Below, piece after piece: positions 42,620-53,100 of a stretch of DNA of 64,000 nt. The notes beneath the pieces were generated by a model. The model was not told the origin of the DNA. It searched no databases and saw only the letters and a program-made list of their open reading frames with translations. A program made the translations under genes and the position numbers. The stretch comes from WRHT01 sp031550525 (GTDB lineage: Bacteria > Desulfobacterota > Desulfovibrionia > Desulfovibrionales > Desulfovibrionaceae): contig JAVBON010000013.1 in NCBI GenBank assembly GCA_031550525.1, forward strand, positions 1 to 64,000, given 5' to 3'. The stretch's first letter is position 1. Each line of letters begins with the position of its first letter.

Positions 42620-45600
42620 ATGACTAAAAAAATAGGCAAACCCCGTTTATTTGTTGAAAAAATATTCAATAAATTCGGGATTGGCATGCGCGCCAAATTG
42701 ATCAGCCTATTTGTGCTGATCAAGGTTTTGCCGTTAATATTGCTGGCTATTATAGCTTGGCGGCAGTCATGGCACTTGGGCCAAGAAGTTGCCCAAAGGG
42801 CGATTGAGCTGCACAACACCGCCAATACCGCCCTGGTGGAGACAGGCAACATTGCTACCACTGATGCCGTAAACGCCCTGGACGAAAGAGCGCGTGAAGA
42901 CATAGAGCGCATGTCCACCGACGCGGCCGCGAGAGTAGCCAACTTTTTGTATGCGCGCGACGATGATATTTTGTTTGCCTCGCAGTTGGAGCCGGATGCA
43001 AAGACTTATTCCGGCTTTATCAGCAACAAGCACGGCAACGTTATTGTGCCAGGCGCATGGGAGTTGCCCGAAAACGGCAAAAGCTGGGTTCCGGTCGCAA
43101 AGCGCGGAAACGGCGAGTTGCGGGTTTCGTCCAACCCGGAAAATGACTTAAGCTTTCATTACCGCCCCGCCGACGAGTTCATCACCCAAAAGCGCCCGCT
43201 GTTTCTGGAAATTACCTTTGTGGATCTGAATGGCTGGGAAAAGGTAAAAATTACTACCTCGCCGCTTATGTCCAAAGAGCTAAAAAACGTTTCCAAGCGC
43301 GAAAACACCTTTGTCAAGGCCGAAACCTACTTTGCCGATCTGCACAAACTGGCCCCCGGCCAGATATATGTTTCCGGCGTAATAGGCGAGTATGTTGGCT
43401 CGCGCATTATAGGCGTCTATAACAAAGAAAACGCCGCCAAGGCCGGTATGGCTTTTGAGCCGGAAAAATCAGCCTACGCCGGGCGCGAAAACCCCGTGGG
43501 CAAGCGTTTTAAAGGCCTGGTGCGCTGGGCCACGCCGGTAATGCGCCACGGCAAAAAAATAGGTTATGTAACCTTGGCCCTGGACCATGACCATATTATG
43601 GAATTTGTTGACCGCATAACGCCCATGAGCGCGCGGTACATTGAAATACCAGACGCCGCTGACGGAAACTACGCCTTTATGTGGGATTACAATGGGCGCA
43701 GCATAGCGCACCCCCGCCATTTTTCCATTGCCGGATACGACGCGGAGACAGGCGACCCGCAAGTGCCATGGCTGGAAGACCGCATTTATAACGAGTGGCA
43801 GGCCTCCGGCAAAAGTTACGCCGAATTTATAGAGGACGTGCCCACCTTCATGGCGCAGTCGGTTCACAAAAAACCGGCCCCGGAACTGACAAAAGCCGGG
43901 CTGGTTGGGCTAGATTGCCGCTACCTTAACAACGCTCCACAATGCACCGGCTGGTTCGACCTTACCGAAACAGGCGGTTCCGGCTCGTTCAATATTTTAT
44001 GGAGTGGGCTTAAAAAGCTTACTACCGCCGCCGCCATACCCTACTACACAGGGCAATACGCCAACTCGCCGCGCGGCTTCGGCTTTGTGGCCATAGGCGC
44101 TGGGCTGGACGATTTTCACCGCTCGGCCACTGAAACCAAAAAGGTTATAGACCAGCTCATCGCCCAGACCAATACGGCCATGAAGGTGATGTCGGAAGAC
44201 ACCAAGGCCGCCATAGACCGCAACCTATTCGATACCGCAACCACGCTCGGCCTGAGCACCAGCCTTATGGGCGTGCTGGTCGTTTTGGTGGCCATATGGC
44301 TGGCCTCCATTTTTACCAACAGCATCACCAGGCTTATTAACGGCATTTCGCGCTTCCGCTCCGGCGAGCGCGAGTTCCGCTTCAACGCCGTTATAAAGGA
44401 CGAAATCGGCGCTTTGGCCGACGCCTTTGATGAAATGGCCGACAACATAGTCTCCACGGCTCAGGGCGGCTTGTTCATAACCGATTTGGACATGCGCTGC
44501 ATTTATATAAATGAAGACTCCCTGCGCCGCTCCGGCGTAAGCACATTGGAAGAAGCCAAGGGTAAATATTACTGGGAGCTCACCGCCTTCAGGCGCAACA
44601 GCCCTGAAGACCCCGTGACGGCCCTGCTTAACGGCTCCGAGCCTGTTTCTTTCTATGCCGAATCAACGGATCGTTACTACCTGGCCAAAGCCGACTTCTT
44701 CCGCAACAAAGATGGCGAGCACATAGGCTACATAGTAAGCATAACCGATGTTACAGACCTTGAGCTGGCCCGCCTGCGCAGCGCGGAGCAGCACGCCATG
44801 CTGGAAAACATTTTTAACGCATTTCCGGACATGATTACCTACATGGACGAAAGCGGCAAATACAAGGTGGTTAACACGCGCTTCTGCGAAATGGTGGGCT
44901 TGCCGGAGGCTGGCATAACAGGGCGCTTGCCGCGCGAAGTGCTGCCGCCAGACATAGCGGCACAGCAACAGCTTATTTTTGAAAAATCCGTGAATACGCA
45001 CCAGTCGCAATTGCTGGAAGAAAAAATTGTATTTGCCGACGGGCATAGCGAAATTGCCGATTCCGTATACACCCCGCTGTTTGACAAATTTAGCCGCAAT
45101 ATAGGTTTGTTGCGTGTAAGCCGCGACGTTTCGGCCCGCGTGGGGGTAGAGGCGCAACTGCGCAGCACCCAGCAGGAACTTAAGCAGGCTGTGGATAACG
45201 CCAATAACGCCAGCCAGTCAAAAAGCGCCTTTTTGGCCAGAATGAGCCACGAAATACGTACTCCGATGAACGCCATTCTCGGCATGACCGGCATAGTGCG
45301 GCGCAAAATATCGGACCCCGCCCCGGACATGGGGGCTGTAAGCAAGCACCTGAGCCAGATTGAGCAATCCTCCAAACATCTCTTGGGGCTTATCAGCGAT
45401 ATTTTGGATATATCCAAAATAGAAGCCGGAAAAATAGAACTGTCTGAAGAGCCTTTTGAACTTCACAGTCTTCTGGAAGACGTTGAATCCATAATCCGGC
45501 CGCGTTGTCTGGAATCAAACATCAGCTTTACCGTAAACGCCGATATCCCGCACAGCAACAAGCTGGTAAGCGATGCCCTGCGCCTGCGCCAGGTGCTTAT

Positions 45601-46375
45601 AAACCTGCTGGGCAACGCTGTAAAATTCAGCCACCCAGGCGGTTTGGTAACGCTTTCGGTTATTGAGCGCAAGGTCGAGAACAACGCCTCGCTGGTATAT
45701 TTTGAAGTGCGCGATAACGGCATAGGCATGGATTTAAGCAAGTTTACCAGCTTGTTCAATCCATTTGAGCAAGCTAACGCGCAAATTAACCAGCGTTACG
45801 GCGGCACAGGCCTTGGGCTTTCCATAAGCCAGAGCATTGTTGGCATGATGGGCGGCAACATAGACGTGCAAAGCGCCCCTGGCGTGGGCAGCGCCTTTTC
45901 GTTTGAAATGTGGATGCCCCACCACGAGATGGACCAAGTCTCAGCCGAAGCGCTGGACGAGCAGGACTACCACTACCTGCTTGGCGGAAAACGCATGCTG
46001 CTGGTTGACGATATAGATATAAACCGCATGATTATCGCCGAAATGCTGGACGGCTACAATATAACCATAGACGAAGCCGCCAATGGCCGCGAGGCCATTG
46101 AAAAGTTTATCGCATCCACGCCCGGCGCCTACGACTTCATACTTATGGACGTGCAAATGCCGGAAATGGACGGATACACCGCCACGCGCAATATTCGCGT
46201 TTCCGCCCACCCCGATGCCGTGCGCGTGCCAGTTATAGCAATGACGGCCAACGCCTTTAAAGACGATGTGGATAAAGCCATGAACAGCGGAATGAACGCC
46301 CACGTGGCCAAGCCCGTGGAATTTGCCGTTATGATGGAAACCATCGCCAAGGTGCTGCTGGCTCAAAAGAAATAG
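42620..46375 (+). CDS. Membrane hybrid histidine kinase (Cache-HAMP-PAS-PAS-HisKA-HATPase-REC)
   Basis: A 1251-residue sensor kinase. One membrane helix at about 28-46 and another at about 545-566 enclose a periplasmic sensor of about 500 residues with Cache-like features (YVTLALDHDHIMEF, MWDYNGRSIAHPR, FNILWSG). There follow HAMP (567-613), two PAS domains (about 615-715 and 725-845), HisKA with His877 in FLARMSHEIRTPMN, HATPase_c (INLLGNAVKF, DNGIGM, GGTGLGLSIS) and a receiver with Asp1177 in FILMDVQMPEMDG. It has no transmitter partner nearby. A strong shared hairpin separates it from the convergent kinase gene at 46471. Confidence 0.9.
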   Translation: MTKKIGKPRLFVEKIFNKFGIGMRAKLISLFVLIKVLPLILLAIIAWRQSWHLGQEVAQRAIELHNTANTALVETGNIATTDAVNALDERAREDIERMSTDAAARVANFLYARDDDILFASQLEPDAKTYSGFISNKHGNVIVPGAWELPENGKSWVPVAKRGNGELRVSSNPENDLSFHYRPADEFITQKRPLFLEITFVDLNGWEKVKITTSPLMSKELKNVSKRENTFVKAETYFADLHKLAPGQIYVSGVIGEYVGSRIIGVYNKENAAKAGMAFEPEKSAYAGRENPVGKRFKGLVRWATPVMRHGKKIGYVTLALDHDHIMEFVDRITPMSARYIEIPDAADGNYAFMWDYNGRSIAHPRHFSIAGYDAETGDPQVPWLEDRIYNEWQASGKSYAEFIEDVPTFMAQSVHKKPAPELTKAGLVGLDCRYLNNAPQCTGWFDLTETGGSGSFNILWSGLKKLTTAAAIPYYTGQYANSPRGFGFVAIGAGLDDFHRSATETKKVIDQLIAQTNTAMKVMSEDTKAAIDRNLFDTATTLGLSTSLMGVLVVLVAIWLASIFTNSITRLINGISRFRSGEREFRFNAVIKDEIGALADAFDEMADNIVSTAQGGLFITDLDMRCIYINEDSLRRSGVSTLEEAKGKYYWELTAFRRNSPEDPVTALLNGSEPVSFYAESTDRYYLAKADFFRNKDGEHIGYIVSITDVTDLELARLRSAEQHAMLENIFNAFPDMITYMDESGKYKVVNTRFCEMVGLPEAGITGRLPREVLPPDIAAQQQLIFEKSVNTHQSQLLEEKIVFADGHSEIADSVYTPLFDKFSRNIGLLRVSRDVSARVGVEAQLRSTQQELKQAVDNANNASQSKSAFLARMSHEIRTPMNAILGMTGIVRRKISDPAPDMGAVSKHLSQIEQSSKHLLGLISDILDISKIEAGKIELSEEPFELHSLLEDVESIIRPRCLESNISFTVNADIPHSNKLVSDALRLRQVLINLLGNAVKFSHPGGLVTLSVIERKVENNASLVYFEVRDNGIGMDLSKFTSLFNPFEQANAQINQRYGGTGLGLSISQSIVGMMGGNIDVQSAPGVGSAFSFEMWMPHHEMDQVSAEALDEQDYHYLLGGKRMLLVDDIDINRMIIAEMLDGYNITIDEAANGREAIEKFIASTPGAYDFILMDVQMPEMDGYTATRNIRVSAHPDAVRVPVIAMTANAFKDDVDKAMNSGMNAHVAKPVEFAVMMETIAKVLLAQKK

Positions 46376-46385
46376 TAAAAGAATT

Positions 46386-46450
46386 ATGGACCAAGCCTGT
46401 TTTACGAGATCCTGGCTCCGCGCGGATCTCGTAAAACAGGCTTGGTCCAT
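46386..46450. terminator. Long perfect bidirectional hairpin between convergent kinases
   Basis: Two perfectly complementary 27-base arms (46386-46412 and 46424-46450) with an 11-base loop, starting 10 bp after the plus-strand kinase stop and ending 20 bp before the minus-strand kinase stop. Well placed as a bidirectional terminator, though unusually long and without a long T run. Confidence 0.65.
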
Positions 46451-46470
46451 TGTGCATTTGTATGCGCTGC

Positions 46471-49400
46471 TTACGCGCCTGAAGTCAGACCGGCCTTAAG
46501 TGCCGTCACCATCTCCGCCGCTTTTTTAAAATTGTAGCGCGATATTACATAATCAAGCTCCACCACGCTTTGCTGGAGCGTTGCGGGCCAGAGCATTTTG
46601 CGCATATCTTCCACCGCCCGCTTGCATTGCAACGGCGTGCCGGATTCCAGAAAACCGGCCAGCTTGTCAAGCTGCGCGGCCAGTGCGGCTTTATCTGGCG
46701 CTTTGTTATCTTCCAGCGCGGCGTCTGGCTGCCCTGCCCCCAGCACGGCGCGAATATCACCGGATGCGGCATCGACATCGGCCGCCAGTTGTTGCAGTAT
46801 GCCTTCAAAGCCTTGTGGCTGTTCGCTGTGCAGGGCGTGTTCCAGCGCCTTTACGTTTTTCATGGCCGCATCGGCGGAGATGGAGCCGAAAAATGTTACC
46901 AGGGTATGCGCCAGAATGCGGGCGTGTTCCCACTGCCCCGCATCCACTGCCTGCTCCAGTTGCCGCAACACGCCGGTTTTTTGCGGCGAATTTCCTGTAA
47001 GATCAAGATAAAGCCTTGCGTTGTTGCGCACCTGCGTCACAAAGCTATCGACATTGGAATAATGCCCTTGCAGCGGTGGGGTATTTTCGCCTTTCTCCCG
47101 CACGGGGGCGGCCGGCGCATCGGCCTTGCCCGCCATGTTTTCGCCGCGCCTGCTTTTACGCAGCCACTCCGCCAGACAAGCGAAAAGCTCCAGGCTGTCT
47201 ATGGGTTTGGTTACATGCGCGTTCATACCGGCGGCCAGGCTTTTTTGCCTGTCGCCGGTCATGGCGTGGGCCGTCATGGCAATAACGGGCAAATGCGCGA
47301 AACGCTTTTGGGCGCGCAGGCGCTCAGTGGCCTCCAGCCCGTCCATTTCCGGCATCTGAATATCCATAAGCACCAGATCGAAATTCTCTTTATTCAGCAT
47401 TTCCAACGCCTGTTTGCCGTTGGAAGCGATGCTCACCTTAAGCCCGGCGCTTGAGATTATTTCTTCCGCCACCATCTGGTTAAGCTCGTTGTCTTCGGCC
47501 AGCAAAATTTTGGCCCCCGCGAACTCGCGCATCATATCCTGCATAAGCCCGGCTGTTTCGATTTGCGGGGCCAGAGTAATGTTACGGTCAAAGGCCTGCA
47601 TGATGTTTTCAAACAGAGCGGATTGCGTGACCGGGCGCGTAATGGTTTTTTGAATAAACCCTTCAAAGCCGTTTACGGGTGAATCTTTATCGGCAACAAC
47701 CAGCAGCACGGGCAAGGGCGCGTCTTTATCCCACGCCGGGGCTGCGCGCAAAAATTCCCGCACCTCGCTTTCAGGCACATCGTGGCTTATGGCCAGCAGA
47801 TCTATATCGGCGCCATTACCCGCCATTTTCTCCGTGGCTTCGGCAAAGCTGTGGTAACGGGCTATGTTGTGGCAGCCCAGCGAGTATAAAAGCTCGTGCA
47901 GGGTTTCGCGCTCCACCGTATCCGCATCTATTACCAGCGCGCGGATATCTTTGAAGCTGGCCGGGCGCGACCCGGCCCGGCGGTGTTTATCCGCCACGCC
48001 GAACCTTGCCGTGAATTGAAAGGACGAGCCCTTGCCCGGCACACTCTCGCACCATATTTTTCCGCCCATCAGCTCCACCAGGTTTTTGCACAGGGCAAGG
48101 CCCAGGCCGGTGCCGCCGTATTTGCGGGTGGTGGAGGTATCGGCCTGGTTGAAAGGCGTAAACAGCTTGGCTACCTGCGCCTCCGTCATGCCTATGCCGG
48201 AATCGTCCACCTGAAAATGAAGCTCGGCGCTGCCGCTATCAGACGCAATAACACGCGCGGATATGCTTACCTCGCCGGCCTCTGTAAATTTTATGGCATT
48301 GGTGGCCAGATTGGTGAGAACCTGGCTCAAGCGCAAGGGGTCGCCCACATATTGCTCGTGCAGACCTGACTGAATGCTCACTTTAAGTCCAAGTTTTTTT
48401 TCTTGCGCCCTGGCGCTGACCAAATCTTTCACGCCGCGCACGATATCTTCGAGATAAAACGGAATTTTCTCCATTTCCAGCTTTCCGGCCTCGATTTTAG
48501 AGAAATCTAGAATATCGTTGATGATGCGCAAAAGGTTTTTGGTGGCGAAATCGACTTTTTCAATATACTCGCGCTGCCTCGGGGTAAGATCAGTACGCAG
48601 CACCAGATGCACCATGCCCACAATGGCGTTCATCGGCGTGCGTATTTCATGGCTCATGTTGGCCAAAAAATCGCCCTTGGCCGCGTTGGCCTTGTGGGCC
48701 TGCTCCGCCAACTCGTTGGCCACATCGGCGGCGTGGGCCAGTTGCCTGTTGGCTATTTCCAGCGCGTCTTTGGCTTTTTGCAGGTTTGTGTTGGCTTCGC
48801 GCACTTCGCTTATATCCAGCGTGCTGCCGTAGGTGCCCAGCTTTTGCCCGCTTTCGGAAAAAAGCGCCTTACCGGAAGTGCGTGTCCAGAGCAAATCGCC
48901 GTCCTTACGCACAAGGCGGCATTCCAGATCACGAAAAATGGAATTGGCCGGAGAAATTTCAAACTTGTCCAATACGCCGGAATCATACAAAAAATCGCCC
49001 CATTTGTGACCCACAAACTCGTCTCGCTCATAGCCCAGCATGCTGACCACGCGCTCGGAGACATAATTTATGCGGCCGTCCGCCTCGGTGCTCCAAAGCA
49101 TTTCGCCGGTGGCTTCTTCCACCAGGCGAAAGCGCTGCTGTGATTCGCGCAGGGCCTGGTTAACGCGCGCGTTGTTTATGGCCGTGCCTATAAGCGTGCC
49201 GGCGGCGCGCAGGATATTTTCCTCCTCCGCCGACCACACGTACTCGGAGTGGCAGTCATCAAAGCCTATAAAACCCCACAAGGTGTCGCCAAACATGATT
49301 GGGGCCGTCATAATGGAAATTATGCCCCGAAGCGTCAGCTGTTCCCGCTCCAGAATATGCATGTTTTTTACCAGGCTGTTAACGCAGCGGCCGGATCGGA

Positions 49401-50406
49401 AGGTATCTATCCAGGTGGGTATGGTTTCGGATACCGGACGGTTGGTGGATATATCAAGATTCTGCTGCGGCTCGGCCCCCAACGACCACTCGTAAAGCTG
49501 CGAGGTGTGAGGCTCGGGGTTAACCTGCGGGTTGGGGCTTTCATGTATGCTCCACACATATACCCTATCCACGCCTGTCGCTTCGCCCAGCATGGCGAGC
49601 ACCTGTTTTACGGAGGTGTTGAAGTCACTTTCGCGCGAGAGCAGCAATTGGGCTATTTCGCTTGTGGTTTGCAAAAGCTTGTTGCGCCTTTCGGCATCGG
49701 CGGCCATCTGGCGGCGCTCCGTAATGTCGAAGCCGGTGCCAAGCACGGCCAGCAGGTTGCCGCCCGCGTCCAGAATAGGCCGCGCGTAAAGCTGCATCCA
49801 CAACGGTTTATCTTTGAATATGGTATGAAAATCCAACACCTGCACGCTTTTTTCCGTTACCGCGCGCATTACGGTTTCGCTGAGCACCTGCGCGGATGTG
49901 GCGCTGGTAAATTCGTAAAAGGTCTTGTCGGCAAGGTTGGCCGCATCTGTACCGAAAAATTCGCCGCAGGCCCTGTTGCAGACTATGGTTTTGGCTGTGG
50001 CGTCAAACAGAGCCACCACAAAGGGAAATTCGTTAATTATGGCGGTGTCGTATCCGGCCTCGGCAATAGCCTGCAAGCCGGATTTAAGCGTAAGCTTTAG
50101 CAGGGCCGCGCCGCTTGCATCGGCAAACATAACCTGCAAGCGCGCCGGCGTGGGCTGCCCCCCCGGCGCGCCAAGGGCGGCGTCGTGCCATTGGGTGCCG
50201 CGCCCCGCGCTTATGCCGCCGGATATACTTTTAAGCAGGGCATCCGTAAGGCCAAGACTGGAAACGCCCATGCCTTTGGTAGGAACAACCGGCGATATTT
50301 GCTCAAAGCGCAAATTCCAGTCCGTAATAATGCCGCTGTTAAAATCCAGCATCAGCATGGGCTGGTTGAATGAATTCAATATACTGTGAACTACGGAGTC
50401 ATCCAT
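46471..50406 (-). CDS. Multidomain hybrid histidine kinase (PAS-GAF-PAS-HisKA-HATPase-REC-REC-HPt)
   Basis: A 1311-residue kinase without clear membrane helices. In order: PAS-like sensor segments (about 10-235), a GAF domain (about 250-420; IMTAPIMFGDTLWGFIGFDD), a PAS/PAC (about 425-545), HisKA with His586 in FLANMSHEIRTPMN, HATPase_c (TNAIKF, DDSGIGM, GGTGLGLALCK), a degenerate receiver (about 820-945), a good receiver with Asp1015 in LVLMDIQMPEMDG, and a C-terminal HPt with His1167 in ILAHTLVTFFGS. It is a self-contained phosphorelay up to HPt. The final response regulator is not nearby. Confidence 0.9.
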   Translation of the reverse strand: MDDSVVHSILNSFNQPMLMLDFNSGIITDWNLRFEQISPVVPTKGMGVSSLGLTDALLKSISGGISAGRGTQWHDAALGAPGGQPTPARLQVMFADASGAALLKLTLKSGLQAIAEAGYDTAIINEFPFVVALFDATAKTIVCNRACGEFFGTDAANLADKTFYEFTSATSAQVLSETVMRAVTEKSVQVLDFHTIFKDKPLWMQLYARPILDAGGNLLAVLGTGFDITERRQMAADAERRNKLLQTTSEIAQLLLSRESDFNTSVKQVLAMLGEATGVDRVYVWSIHESPNPQVNPEPHTSQLYEWSLGAEPQQNLDISTNRPVSETIPTWIDTFRSGRCVNSLVKNMHILEREQLTLRGIISIMTAPIMFGDTLWGFIGFDDCHSEYVWSAEEENILRAAGTLIGTAINNARVNQALRESQQRFRLVEEATGEMLWSTEADGRINYVSERVVSMLGYERDEFVGHKWGDFLYDSGVLDKFEISPANSIFRDLECRLVRKDGDLLWTRTSGKALFSESGQKLGTYGSTLDISEVREANTNLQKAKDALEIANRQLAHAADVANELAEQAHKANAAKGDFLANMSHEIRTPMNAIVGMVHLVLRTDLTPRQREYIEKVDFATKNLLRIINDILDFSKIEAGKLEMEKIPFYLEDIVRGVKDLVSARAQEKKLGLKVSIQSGLHEQYVGDPLRLSQVLTNLATNAIKFTEAGEVSISARVIASDSGSAELHFQVDDSGIGMTEAQVAKLFTPFNQADTSTTRKYGGTGLGLALCKNLVELMGGKIWCESVPGKGSSFQFTARFGVADKHRRAGSRPASFKDIRALVIDADTVERETLHELLYSLGCHNIARYHSFAEATEKMAGNGADIDLLAISHDVPESEVREFLRAAPAWDKDAPLPVLLVVADKDSPVNGFEGFIQKTITRPVTQSALFENIMQAFDRNITLAPQIETAGLMQDMMREFAGAKILLAEDNELNQMVAEEIISSAGLKVSIASNGKQALEMLNKENFDLVLMDIQMPEMDGLEATERLRAQKRFAHLPVIAMTAHAMTGDRQKSLAAGMNAHVTKPIDSLELFACLAEWLRKSRRGENMAGKADAPAAPVREKGENTPPLQGHYSNVDSFVTQVRNNARLYLDLTGNSPQKTGVLRQLEQAVDAGQWEHARILAHTLVTFFGSISADAAMKNVKALEHALHSEQPQGFEGILQQLAADVDAASGDIRAVLGAGQPDAALEDNKAPDKAALAAQLDKLAGFLESGTPLQCKRAVEDMRKMLWPATLQQSVVELDYVISRYNFKKAAEMVTALKAGLTSGA

Positions 50407-51024
50407 GCTCCACACCTGTTAATTAATTTTATGAAATATCTGAGCATAAGCCTAGTCATTTTGCAACTTAAAAGCGCGAAATGTACCCAAAAGGCGCGGG
50501 GTTAAGGCTGCAAAAAGCTGAATCGGCAACCAGCCTGGTTACGCTATTAATACCCTTAAGCTAAAAAAGCGCGTCTGTTTTAAATACTGCCGGTGGGCAG
50601 CGTAAATTCCGATACAATTATAAGCTGTTTTTGTAGCTAGTTACAAATTTGAGTAATGCCCGTATACATTTGAAACTGTTTACTATGAGATTGAAACGCA
50701 ATATCAAATAGATTGACTGGATAGACCAATTCGCGTTAGCTTCCAAAGCCGGGCAGCAAGGGGCGACGTACCGCAGGCGGATTTAACCATAAAGCCAAAT
50801 ACACCGCCGCCAGCAGTAGTTTTGCCACAACTCGGGCTGGTTTGCGCGTTGCGCCGTACCCTGAATGCCTGCCTATATCACTCATGCCGCCGGGCGCTCT
50901 TGCGTCCGGATGATTTTATTACAACCAAACGAAGGCTGCGGCCAAGCCGCGGGGAGAAGCCCGTTTTCATTTCAGGTGTAACTGCTGCGCCTGAATAACC
51001 TGCTATACCTAAAGGAAGGTTAGA
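50407..51024. other. 618-bp intergenic region upstream of the TonB receptor
   Basis: No gene supported. The left half (50407-50720) is AT-rich and should hold the kinase promoter. The right half is GC-rich and structured, and looks like the leader of the TonB receptor-cbiK unit (see the riboswitch entry). Confidence 0.45.
50735..50996 (+). promoter_or_regulatory. Structured leader, candidate cobalamin riboswitch
   Basis: CCCTGAATGCCTGCC (50869-50883 region) resembles the B12 box, whose core is GGAUACCUGCC. GCCAC occurs upstream at 50824. A hairpin of the CCGGGCGC/GCGTCCGG type follows, and a second one (TTCAGGTG/CGCCTGAA, ending near 50996) stands just before the ribosome binding site. The downstream genes, a TonB receptor and a cobaltochelatase, suit cobalamin control. 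The 5' conserved GGUG/CCCGC elements were not convincingly found, so the call is tentative. Confidence 0.33.
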
Positions 51025-53100
51025 ATGAAAAAACGCTTTACCCCGGTTTTGCTCCTGCTGCTTGCAGCATTGCAGGCGGCCCCGGCTTTTGCCGAAGAAG
51101 ACGCGGAAAAAAAACTTACCCTGCTTGATACCGTGGTGGTAACTGCGGACCGCTCGGAAGACACCCTGCGTGAAACGCCGCAAAACGTTACGGTAATATC
51201 CGGCGCGGATATTGAAAACTCCGCCGCCTCCAGCCTGGTTGACGCGCTTAAGCGCGAAGGCATTCAGGTATTCTGGACCGGAACGGAAAACTACGGCAAC
51301 GAAAAAATAGTAATGCGCGGCGGAAAAAGCTCCATGAACGGCTTTGACCTTTCCGGCGACGTGCTCTTGCTGGTTGACGGACGCCGGGCCGGTACCGACA
51401 ACTTTTCGGCCATAGGGCTGGATAATATCGAACGGGTGGAGATCATTCACGGCCCCGGCGCGGTGCAATACGGCTCTTCGGCTGTGGGCGGCGTAATTAA
51501 CGTAATAACCAAACGCGGGCATAAAACGCCATCGGTAAGGTTTGAGGCCGGTCTGGGCAGTTATGATGGCCAAAATTACAAGGCCTTTGCCTCCGGCATG
51601 CTGGGCAACCTTGATATAGCCGCCTGGGGCAACTACGCCAAAGCCGGAGACTATGAGGACGGCGACGGCGAGGTGCACCTTAACTCCGGCCTGAACTATC
51701 GCGCCAAGTATGGCTTTAATGCCGGTTGGAATTTTTCGGGCAGCCAGCGCATCGGAATATCCTTTGCAGGTATGAACGGCGATCATATGGAGATGGGCGA
51801 GCAAGGCAGCAGCACCTATGCCAACCAGTACCAAGATCGCGACTATTATATGGCGGATATAGTTTATGACGGCACTTACGATGCTGCCGGTCTCTCCTGG
51901 CTGGCCCGCTATTACTTCGGCAAAACCGATTCCGCAATCTACCGCCAATCTCTACGCCCGGCCAGCCGTGGGCAGGTGGCAAAATACTCCGACAGCACCA
52001 ACAAAATGCAGGGCGGCCAAGCTCAACTAAGCTGGGAAGGCTTGGAATGGCTAAAACTTACCGGCGGAGTTGACGCTCTGTATTACGACATGGACCAAGA
52101 CCAGCCCTTTGGCATTCACACCACCGCCGCCATGGCTAACGATACCGAAAGCGAATACCTTAACATAGGCGCTTTCCTTATGGGCAAACTTTATTTGCTT
52201 GAGAACCGCAGTCTGGTTATAAGCGCGGGCGGCCGCTACGATTACTTTAATGTCGAGGCGGATACCGTGCGCTCGCGCGGCCTGAGTTCCGAAAGGCATC
52301 AGAAAAGCGAATCGGATATAGACAATTTCCTGCCTTCCTTCGGCATAGCGTACAGCCCTCTGGATTTTATTAAACTGCGCGCCAACTATGGCCACTCTTT
52401 CAGAATGCCCACCCCGCGAGAACTGGGCGGACTTTTTGCCATGAGCGGCTCCACCGTATTTGTGGGTAATCCGGATCTGGACCCGGAAACCAGCAAAACC
52501 TGGGACGTTGGTTTCGATCTGGCGTGGAATGCCTTTGATTTCTCCTTCACCTACTTCGATACCGACTATAAGGACAAAATAACCGCCCTTTCCGCCGGCT
52601 CGGTGCCGGGCAGGCCCAACGACCGCCCCTATGTGAACCTTGAGCGGGCTTATGTGGCGGGCATGGAGATCTCCGTTGGTTACGATATCGGCGCGGCTCT
52701 CTCTCTGCCTTTCAGTCTGGCCCCTTATGCCTCATGGACGCACCTTACCCGCTACCGCGACGGTGACGATTTCTATCTTTCAGATACCGCCAAAGACAGC
52801 GTGGCCTGGGGCATAAGCCTAAAGAGCGGTCAAACCGGCACCGACGCCAGCCTGGATTTTGTTTACTATGGCTCCGCCAAAAGCTCGCCCAACACCACCA
52901 CCGGCGAACAAAGCGATTACCCCGGCGGCTCCACCGTGGCCGATTTTACCATCAACCAGCGTGTGGTCAAACTCAGTAACGACAGCGAGGTAAAAGTAAA
53001 AATAGCGGTCAAGAACATTTTTGACAAATACTACACGACTTACCAAGAAGACTACATGCCAGGCCGCAGCTTCTACACCGGGTTTGTTTATACGTACTAG
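51025..53100 (+). CDS. TonB-dependent outer-membrane receptor
   Basis: A 691-residue receptor with a signal peptide ending AAPAFA, a TonB box-like LDTVVVTADR, and a plug domain (about 50-165; DVLLLVDGRRA and NIERVEIIHGPGAVQYGSSAVGGVINVITKRG). It ends in a 22-strand-type barrel closing with the aromatic C-terminus FVYTY. AAGGAAGG precedes the ATG. The neighbouring periplasmic CbiK and the possible riboswitch suggest a tetrapyrrole ligand (cobalamin, cobinamide or haem). Its TAG stop codon is the first three bases of a half repeat element. Confidence 0.9.
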   Translation: MKKRFTPVLLLLLAALQAAPAFAEEDAEKKLTLLDTVVVTADRSEDTLRETPQNVTVISGADIENSAASSLVDALKREGIQVFWTGTENYGNEKIVMRGGKSSMNGFDLSGDVLLLVDGRRAGTDNFSAIGLDNIERVEIIHGPGAVQYGSSAVGGVINVITKRGHKTPSVRFEAGLGSYDGQNYKAFASGMLGNLDIAAWGNYAKAGDYEDGDGEVHLNSGLNYRAKYGFNAGWNFSGSQRIGISFAGMNGDHMEMGEQGSSTYANQYQDRDYYMADIVYDGTYDAAGLSWLARYYFGKTDSAIYRQSLRPASRGQVAKYSDSTNKMQGGQAQLSWEGLEWLKLTGGVDALYYDMDQDQPFGIHTTAAMANDTESEYLNIGAFLMGKLYLLENRSLVISAGGRYDYFNVEADTVRSRGLSSERHQKSESDIDNFLPSFGIAYSPLDFIKLRANYGHSFRMPTPRELGGLFAMSGSTVFVGNPDLDPETSKTWDVGFDLAWNAFDFSFTYFDTDYKDKITALSAGSVPGRPNDRPYVNLERAYVAGMEISVGYDIGAALSLPFSLAPYASWTHLTRYRDGDDFYLSDTAKDSVAWGISLKSGQTGTDASLDFVYYGSAKSSPNTTTGEQSDYPGGSTVADFTINQRVVKLSNDSEVKVKIAVKNIFDKYYTTYQEDYMPGRSFYTGFVYTY

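Noticed and set aside
50878..51948. 356-codon minus-strand frame opposite the TonB receptor gene
   Set aside because: It is antisense to a receptor with signal peptide, plug and barrel motifs. It arises from codon bias.
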